From a virus, in the IMG/VR virus record IMGVR_UViG_3300022745_000071, positions 1 through 41,755 of that record: a DNA stretch of 41,755 nt. One strand, given 5' to 3'. The position numbers were made by a program, and so were the translations under genes. Below are positions 38,549 to 41,755 of this stretch, one piece after another; within the stretch, counting starts at the first letter, position 1, and each line of letters begins with the position of its first letter. The notes below the pieces were generated by a model that saw only the letters and a list, made by a program, of their open reading frames with translations, searched no databases and was not told where the DNA came from.

Positions 38549-39072
38549 AAGACAACTATCAAAACTGTATTGAGTTTGTCTTGAAGTCTGAGGGTGGCTA
38601 TGTCAATGATCCTCATGATCCGGGTGGAGAGACTAACTTCGGTATCTCGAAGAGGGCTTACCCTAATGTAGACATTAAGCACCTTACCAAAGAGGGTGCT
38701 ATTGCTATCTACAAGAGGGACTATTGGGATAAGGTCAAAGGGGATGACCTTCCTTATGGCCTAGATTTGACAGTCCTAGACGCTGCTGTTAACTCAGGGG
38801 TAGGGCAGTCAGCCAAATGGCTACAGAGAGCCTGTGGGGTTGTCGAAGATGGCTCCGTTGGACCTAAGACCCTTATTGCTGTTGCACAGCATGACACCAC
38901 GAGGTCAGCAGACCGACAACACTCAGGTGTTGCAAAGATGATCGAGGATTGTCTACATGAACGCCTTCTCTTCCTAAAAGGATTGAAGAACTGGCCCCGA
39001 TACGGAAAGGGTTGGGTTAATCGTCTACAAGACTTACATACCCTTGCTCTTAGTCAAGTAAAGAAGAAGTAA
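38545..39072 (+). CDS. Endolysin, glycoside hydrolase family 108 with PG-binding domain
   Basis: 175 residues. The catalytic motif SEGGYVNDPHDPGGETNFGI contains E15, the general acid of GH108 N-acetylmuramidases. The C-terminal half (VLDAAVNSGVGQSAKWLQRA ... LFLKGLKNWPRYGKGWVNR) is the usual PG_binding_3-type helical domain. No signal peptide, so release needs a holin. Confidence 0.94.
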   Translation: MKDNYQNCIEFVLKSEGGYVNDPHDPGGETNFGISKRAYPNVDIKHLTKEGAIAIYKRDYWDKVKGDDLPYGLDLTVLDAAVNSGVGQSAKWLQRACGVVEDGSVGPKTLIAVAQHDTTRSADRQHSGVAKMIEDCLHERLLFLKGLKNWPRYGKGWVNRLQDLHTLALSQVKKK

Positions 39073-39082
39073 GGAATGAAAG

Positions 39083-39325
39083 ATGAATTGGTTCAATGAT
39101 TGGCTGCACGAGATTATTGCGGGGACTGTTGTGTCAATATTTGGTGGTTTTAGTTGGCTTGTAAGAAAGGTCTTTACTAATAATGCCCAGATTGCAATCT
39201 TGGTTGAAGAACTGAAACGGCAATCCGATGGTATGGTTGTTAATCGAGAGATTATGCAAGAAGTCAAGGAAGATCTTAAAGAAGTCAAACGAGACATCCT
39301 AAGAATTTATCAAGACAAGAGTTAG
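39083..39325 (+). CDS. Membrane-anchored coiled-coil protein, possible holin or spanin part
   Basis: 80 residues: one hydrophobic segment at about 11-27 (IIAGTVVSIFGGFSWLV) followed by a charged coiled coil (EELKRQSD ... KEDLKEVKRDILRIYQDK). Directly after the endolysin, so a lysis role (holin-like or inner-membrane spanin) is likely. No separate lipoprotein spanin is recognised. Last gene of the late operon. Confidence 0.7.
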   Translation: MNWFNDWLHEIIAGTVVSIFGGFSWLVRKVFTNNAQIAILVEELKRQSDGMVVNREIMQEVKEDLKEVKRDILRIYQDKS

Positions 39326-39339
39326 AAATGAATAAACCC

Positions 39340-39354
39340 ACTTGCGTAGCAAGT
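39340..39354 (+). other. Small hairpin before the terminator
   Basis: ACTTGC-GTA-GCAAGT, a perfect 6-bp stem with a 3-nt loop, similar in style to the small hairpins at 12.1 and 15.4 kb. Confidence 0.5.
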
Positions 39355-39370
39355 CCTAGTTTAAATGATT

Positions 39371-39419
39371 AAACCCCGGTCAGAATCCTTGTGAAGGGAC
39401 TCTACCGGGGTTTCTTTTT
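39371..39419 (+). terminator. Rho-independent terminator of the late operon
   Basis: AAACCCCGGT and ACCGGGGTTT form a perfect 10-bp stem (39371-39380 with 39404-39413), followed by TTTCTTTTTG on the plus strand. The minus strand lacks a comparable T-run, so it chiefly stops rightward transcription at the convergent junction. Confidence 0.9.
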
Positions 39420-39422
39420 GTC

Positions 39423-39554
39423 TTACTCTGACTTAAGGTTTTTCTTTACCTGAATAGCATCTGCAATCTTAGAGAGACAGACTTTTAGTTTCTGTAGGGT
39501 GTCCGGTTCATTACTCTCAGACAATCGTTTAATGTAAGCAATATGCTCAATCAT
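39423..39554 (-). CDS. Hypothetical small protein, 43 aa
   Basis: Short gene with AAAAAGGAT before the ATG at 39554: MIEHIAYIKRLSESNEPDTL then a basic helix ending KKNLKSE. Helical; function unknown. Last leftward gene before the terminator. Confidence 0.55.
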   Translation of the reverse strand: MIEHIAYIKRLSESNEPDTLQKLKVCLSKIADAIQVKKNLKSE

Positions 39555-39572
39555 AGCTAATCCTTTTTGTGG

Positions 39573-39764
39573 TTAGGTGTTACTTTGTCCGGGATTCTCC
39601 ACACAACGAGGAAACCCGTAGGTAGTACCTTCAGGTACACCCTGAATAGCACCGGGCATAGCAGCAAGGCACTGTTCCTCTGTAATGAAGGGTTCAGGCC
39701 AAATCATAGGAATACAACTATCCAAGGCAGTACCAAAACAGATTGCAGCAATCATAATCCACAT
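39573..39764 (-). CDS. Exported Cys-containing small protein, 63 aa
   Basis: Start at ATG 39764; the frame extends to a TTG at 39779. MWIMIAAICFGTALDSCIPM is a likely signal peptide or membrane anchor; then ITEEQCLAAMPGAIQGVPEG and PRCVENPG with further cysteines. The pattern recurs in small exported phage proteins of unknown role. Periplasmic location is likely. Confidence 0.65.
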   Translation of the reverse strand: MWIMIAAICFGTALDSCIPMIWPEPFITEEQCLAAMPGAIQGVPEGTTYGFPRCVENPGQSNT

Positions 39765-39765
39765 C

Positions 39766-39840
39766 TTACATACTCCCAAGGTAAAAGAAGAAGAACAGAA
39801 TCCCGATACAATTGATTAGAAGAAACACGTCATTTTCCAT
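39766..39840 (-). CDS. Possible membrane peptide, 24 aa
   Basis: ATG at 39840 inside the end of the DUF3310 gene; MENDVFLLINCIGILFFFFY and stop, one base before the next ATG. A single hydrophobic helix; coding status rests on coupling alone. Confidence 0.35.
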   Translation of the reverse strand: MENDVFLLINCIGILFFFFYLGSM

Positions 39841-40267
39841 CAGGTATATCTCCCATAAACTCAATAAGGTATTTCAAGTACCACTCAGCCTTTTTCAAAT
39901 CCTCAATACCATTCTTGTAGCGCCATCGGTGAAGGTACTTAGCGATATTACCACGAAGATAACCGACGAACTCTTCCTTGTTCAAAAAGTCTTTGATGTA
40001 CTCAATACACTCAATCTTTCCTGTACCATAATGGGCAGGGTTATTGACTGCTTCAGCTTTAGTTGATTGAGAATCTTCTTCCGCCAACTCAAGGTCACTA
40101 TTTTGACAAAACCAATAATCGCTACCATCCAAATAATAGCATTGATAGAGATTATCGATTTCTGAATCAACATACCGTACTTGAACAACATTGTTCACAG
40201 GAAACCCATGACCAATCGTATTACCAATAACCCGTACTTTATCACCAACCTTGAACTTAGTAGTCAA
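39830..40267 (-). CDS. KOW-like + DUF3310 protein, 145 aa
   Basis: Start taken at TTG 40267 behind GGGGTGGT, giving MTTKFKVGDKVRVIGN; the longer frame to 40324 overlaps phoH heavily. The N-terminal part resembles the small SH3/KOW-like proteins at 9064-9457. The C-terminal part NNPAHYGTGKIECIEYIKDF ... IAKYLHRWRYKNGIEDLKKA is DUF3310, a domain found in phage nucleotide-metabolism loci and sometimes annotated as nucleotide kinase. It overlaps phoH by 11 nt. Confidence 0.85.
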   Translation of the reverse strand: MTTKFKVGDKVRVIGNTIGHGFPVNNVVQVRYVDSEIDNLYQCYYLDGSDYWFCQNSDLELAEEDSQSTKAEAVNNPAHYGTGKIECIEYIKDFLNKEEFVGYLRGNIAKYLHRWRYKNGIEDLKKAEWYLKYLIEFMGDIPDGK

Positions 40268-40970
40268 GTTTACCACCCCTTTCAAAAGCAATAATCCATT
40301 GCTTACAAATATCAGAACGAACAATATCCTCTATACCAAACTCAATTACAGGTACAGACATATTATTCTGCTTAACCAAACGAAGGGTAGTAGCCAACCC
40401 TGATTCACTTAGAATGTCAGATTGTTTAATATCCCCGTTAATGACCACCTTACAGTTGTAACCGATTCGTGTCAAGAACATCTTTACTTCAGGTGTGGTA
40501 GTATTTTGTGCTTCATCAAGGATAATGAAAGCATTCTTGAAGGAACGTCCCCTCATAGTAGACAAGGGGGCCATCTCAATGTTACCAGCCTTGATACCCG
40601 TCTCTACTACACCCTTACCTAGTTGCTCTACAAGAACATCAAGGATAGGCAAGGCCCAAGGTTGGAACTTCTCTTCTAGTGTGCCGGGAAAGTACCCAAG
40701 GTCTTTGCCCACTGACACGTTAGGGCGGGTAAGGATAATCTTGTCAATTTGTTTTTGGGCATACATGTTAGCTGCATAAGTAGCTGCAATGTAGGTCTTA
40801 CCTGTGCCAGAACAGCCGCAGACAATCACTTGGTTAGAATCATTAAGGGCCTTGATGTAAGTCTTTTGATTATCATTGAGGGCCTTAAGAGAAACTGTTT
40901 TTGTGGCAGCCTCTACATCAGCACCCTTGTATTTAGACACTCGTTTAGACTTAGGTGATTCAATCATCAC
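40257..40970 (-). CDS. phoH: PhoH-like ATPase
   Basis: 237 residues. Walker A GCSGTGKT at 52-59, Walker B ILDEAQ at about 150-155, and the TRPNVSVGKDLGYFPGTLEEKFQPW segment specific to PhoH. Common auxiliary gene in phages, role in RNA or nucleotide metabolism unsettled. It overlaps the glutaredoxin gene by 4 nt. Confidence 0.95.
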   Translation of the reverse strand: MMIESPKSKRVSKYKGADVEAATKTVSLKALNDNQKTYIKALNDSNQVIVCGCSGTGKTYIAATYAANMYAQKQIDKIILTRPNVSVGKDLGYFPGTLEEKFQPWALPILDVLVEQLGKGVVETGIKAGNIEMAPLSTMRGRSFKNAFIILDEAQNTTTPEVKMFLTRIGYNCKVVINGDIKQSDILSESGLATTLRLVKQNNMSVPVIEFGIEDIVRSDICKQWIIAFERGGKLDY

Positions 40971-41227
40971 TCAATCCAATCTTCATCATGGTTATCTTGG
41001 GATTCAAAGAACTCAACCAGATCAGTGTAACCCCCAATAAACTCTTTACCAGCCGGGGTATCAAACCAGATTTGAGGGACAGTACGTAGATTACCATGCT
41101 TCATAAGGGTAAGAAGCATAGGGTGTTCTTTGTAGTTATGGGCCAGATAGGTTGCCCCCCTTTCATCAAGGAGGGCTTTAGCCTTGTCACACCAACTACA
41201 ATCATCACGGGTCAGGATATAGAACAT
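40967..41227 (-). CDS. Glutaredoxin
   Basis: 86 residues with the active site CSWC at 10-13, the TVPQIW cis-Pro strand and a GGYTDLVEF end, the complete glutaredoxin fold. Its place 12 nt after the ribonucleotide reductase gene suggests that it re-reduces that enzyme's C-terminal cysteine pair. Confidence 0.93.
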   Translation of the reverse strand: MFYILTRDDCSWCDKAKALLDERGATYLAHNYKEHPMLLTLMKHGNLRTVPQIWFDTPAGKEFIGGYTDLVEFFESQDNHDEDWIE

Positions 41228-41239
41228 TCTCTTTCCTTG

Positions 41240-41755
41240 TTAAACTAGGTCTACGATTTCACAGGCTCCGCCGACACATGACATTGTACTTGTGCCCTTA
41301 GAGGTATCCTCAAATTCATATTCCGAAAGTTTGGTCCAGTCAATCTTTTTCGGCATAAGTTCCAAAGATTCTTCATACTCACGTTTAGAACATTCTTGGT
41401 AAGGTGCTTGCTGATAAGAGTGGTCAGAGTGTGGCAAAAATGATACACCACTCACTTCATCAAAGTGTTTGTAGACCCAAGCACCAACCTCAAGCCACTC
41501 ATGGTCACGAACCGTGATAGTGACAGAAGGATTGTGTTCACACCAGTACCGTTGGTAAATAAGCCAGATTTCCAACTGTTCAAGGGCAGTCATGTCATTT
41601 CGAGTAATAGCACCCTCGGGTGATTTCTGGGGGAAGCTAAAGACTGTAGTAGTCTCTGGACGCATCACATCAGGTTCATTGGGGATGCCTTGGGCCTTCA
41701 TAAACTGTGTCAGAGGGTCCTTGTTGTCGCCACGCACGGTACGGATGTAATAGGG
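41240..41755 (-). CDS. nrdJ: Class II (B12-dependent) ribonucleotide reductase, C-terminal part
   Basis: The frame is open at the right edge, so only the last 171 residues are present. EHNPSVTITVRDHEWLEVG, the VSFLPHSDHSYQQAPYQE segment and the C-terminal redox pair CVGGAC match monomeric adenosylcobalamin-dependent reductases, which make deoxynucleotides without oxygen or a second subunit. The apparent Met at 41737 is an internal GTG. The upstream two thirds lie outside the window. Confidence 0.88.
   Translation of the reverse strand, partial: PYYIRTVRGDNKDPLTQFMKAQGIPNEPDVMRPETTTVFSFPQKSPEGAITRNDMTALEQLEIWLIYQRYWCEHNPSVTITVRDHEWLEVGAWVYKHFDEVSGVSFLPHSDHSYQQAPYQECSKREYEESLELMPKKIDWTKLSEYEFEDTSKGTSTMSCVGGACEIVDLV

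Noticed and set aside
39371-39419. Bidirectional terminator
   Set aside because: The stem is symmetric, but only the plus strand has a proper T-run after it; leftward termination here is not supported.
1-41755. Integrase, repressor or attachment-site module
   Set aside because: No recombinase, CI-type repressor or integration signature was seen on either strand; the tRNA genes are intact and not flanked by an integrase.

Overview
The window reads as most of the genome of a tailed double-stranded DNA phage with a long non-contractile (siphovirus-type) tail. The evidence is an uninterrupted virion module: terminase, portal, HK97-type capsid genes, tail tube, frameshifted tail chaperone, an 805-residue tape measure and a lysis cassette. 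No integrase, excisionase or CI-type repressor is visible, so a lytic life style is favoured but not proven. The host is probably a Gram-negative alphaproteobacterium. This is an inference from small cassette genes whose shared C-terminal module resembles phage and prophage genes of Rhizobiales and Rhodobacterales, and from a spike-base protein resembling one encoded near the Rhodobacter gene transfer agent.

Layout. From 1 to 11.9 kb everything runs leftward (minus strand): a FEN/PIN-type exonuclease cut by the window edge, ThyX, a possible single-strand binding protein, a T7-type family A DNA polymerase, a primase-helicase, then many small genes, a GC-richer cassette of shuffled small genes (6.3-8.4 kb) and a 38-repeat pentapeptide protein. 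From 11.93 to 12.65 kb lies a divergent control region without genes, packed with inverted repeats. From 12.6 to 14.9 kb a rightward operon of small unknown genes is probably expressed early. From 14.9 to 17.2 kb there is a largely non-coding stretch with same-strand iterons, palindromes, a duplicated promoter and structured sequence, interrupted by one HNH-like/AP2-like gene. Two tRNA genes (Tyr, Thr) follow.

From 17.4 to 39.3 kb the rightward late operon runs holin, TerS, HNH nuclease, TerL, receptor-binding spike genes (unusually placed between terminase and portal), portal, protease, scaffold, decoration protein, major capsid, connectors, tail terminator, tail tube, tail chaperone with a classic -1 frameshift, tape measure, distal tail, hub and tip genes, endolysin and a membrane protein. 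It ends at a strong terminator at 39.4 kb. From 39.4 kb to the right end transcription is leftward again: small membrane or exported proteins, a DUF3310 protein, PhoH, a glutaredoxin and a class II ribonucleotide reductase cut by the window edge.

How it fits together. The leftward genes form a replication and nucleotide-supply module (reductase plus glutaredoxin plus ThyX feeding PolA and primase-helicase). The rightward genes form the virion and lysis module. No phage RNA polymerase is visible and the candidate promoters look like host sigma-70 type (TTGACA, about 17 bp, TATAWW), so host polymerase probably transcribes the genome. The most unusual material is non-coding: the palindrome-rich junction at 12 kb, the iteron region at 15.3-15.7 kb, a 56-bp element present once in each half of the genome, a pseudoknot-competent structure behind the tail tube gene, and a strongly over-represented octamer CCACAAAA.
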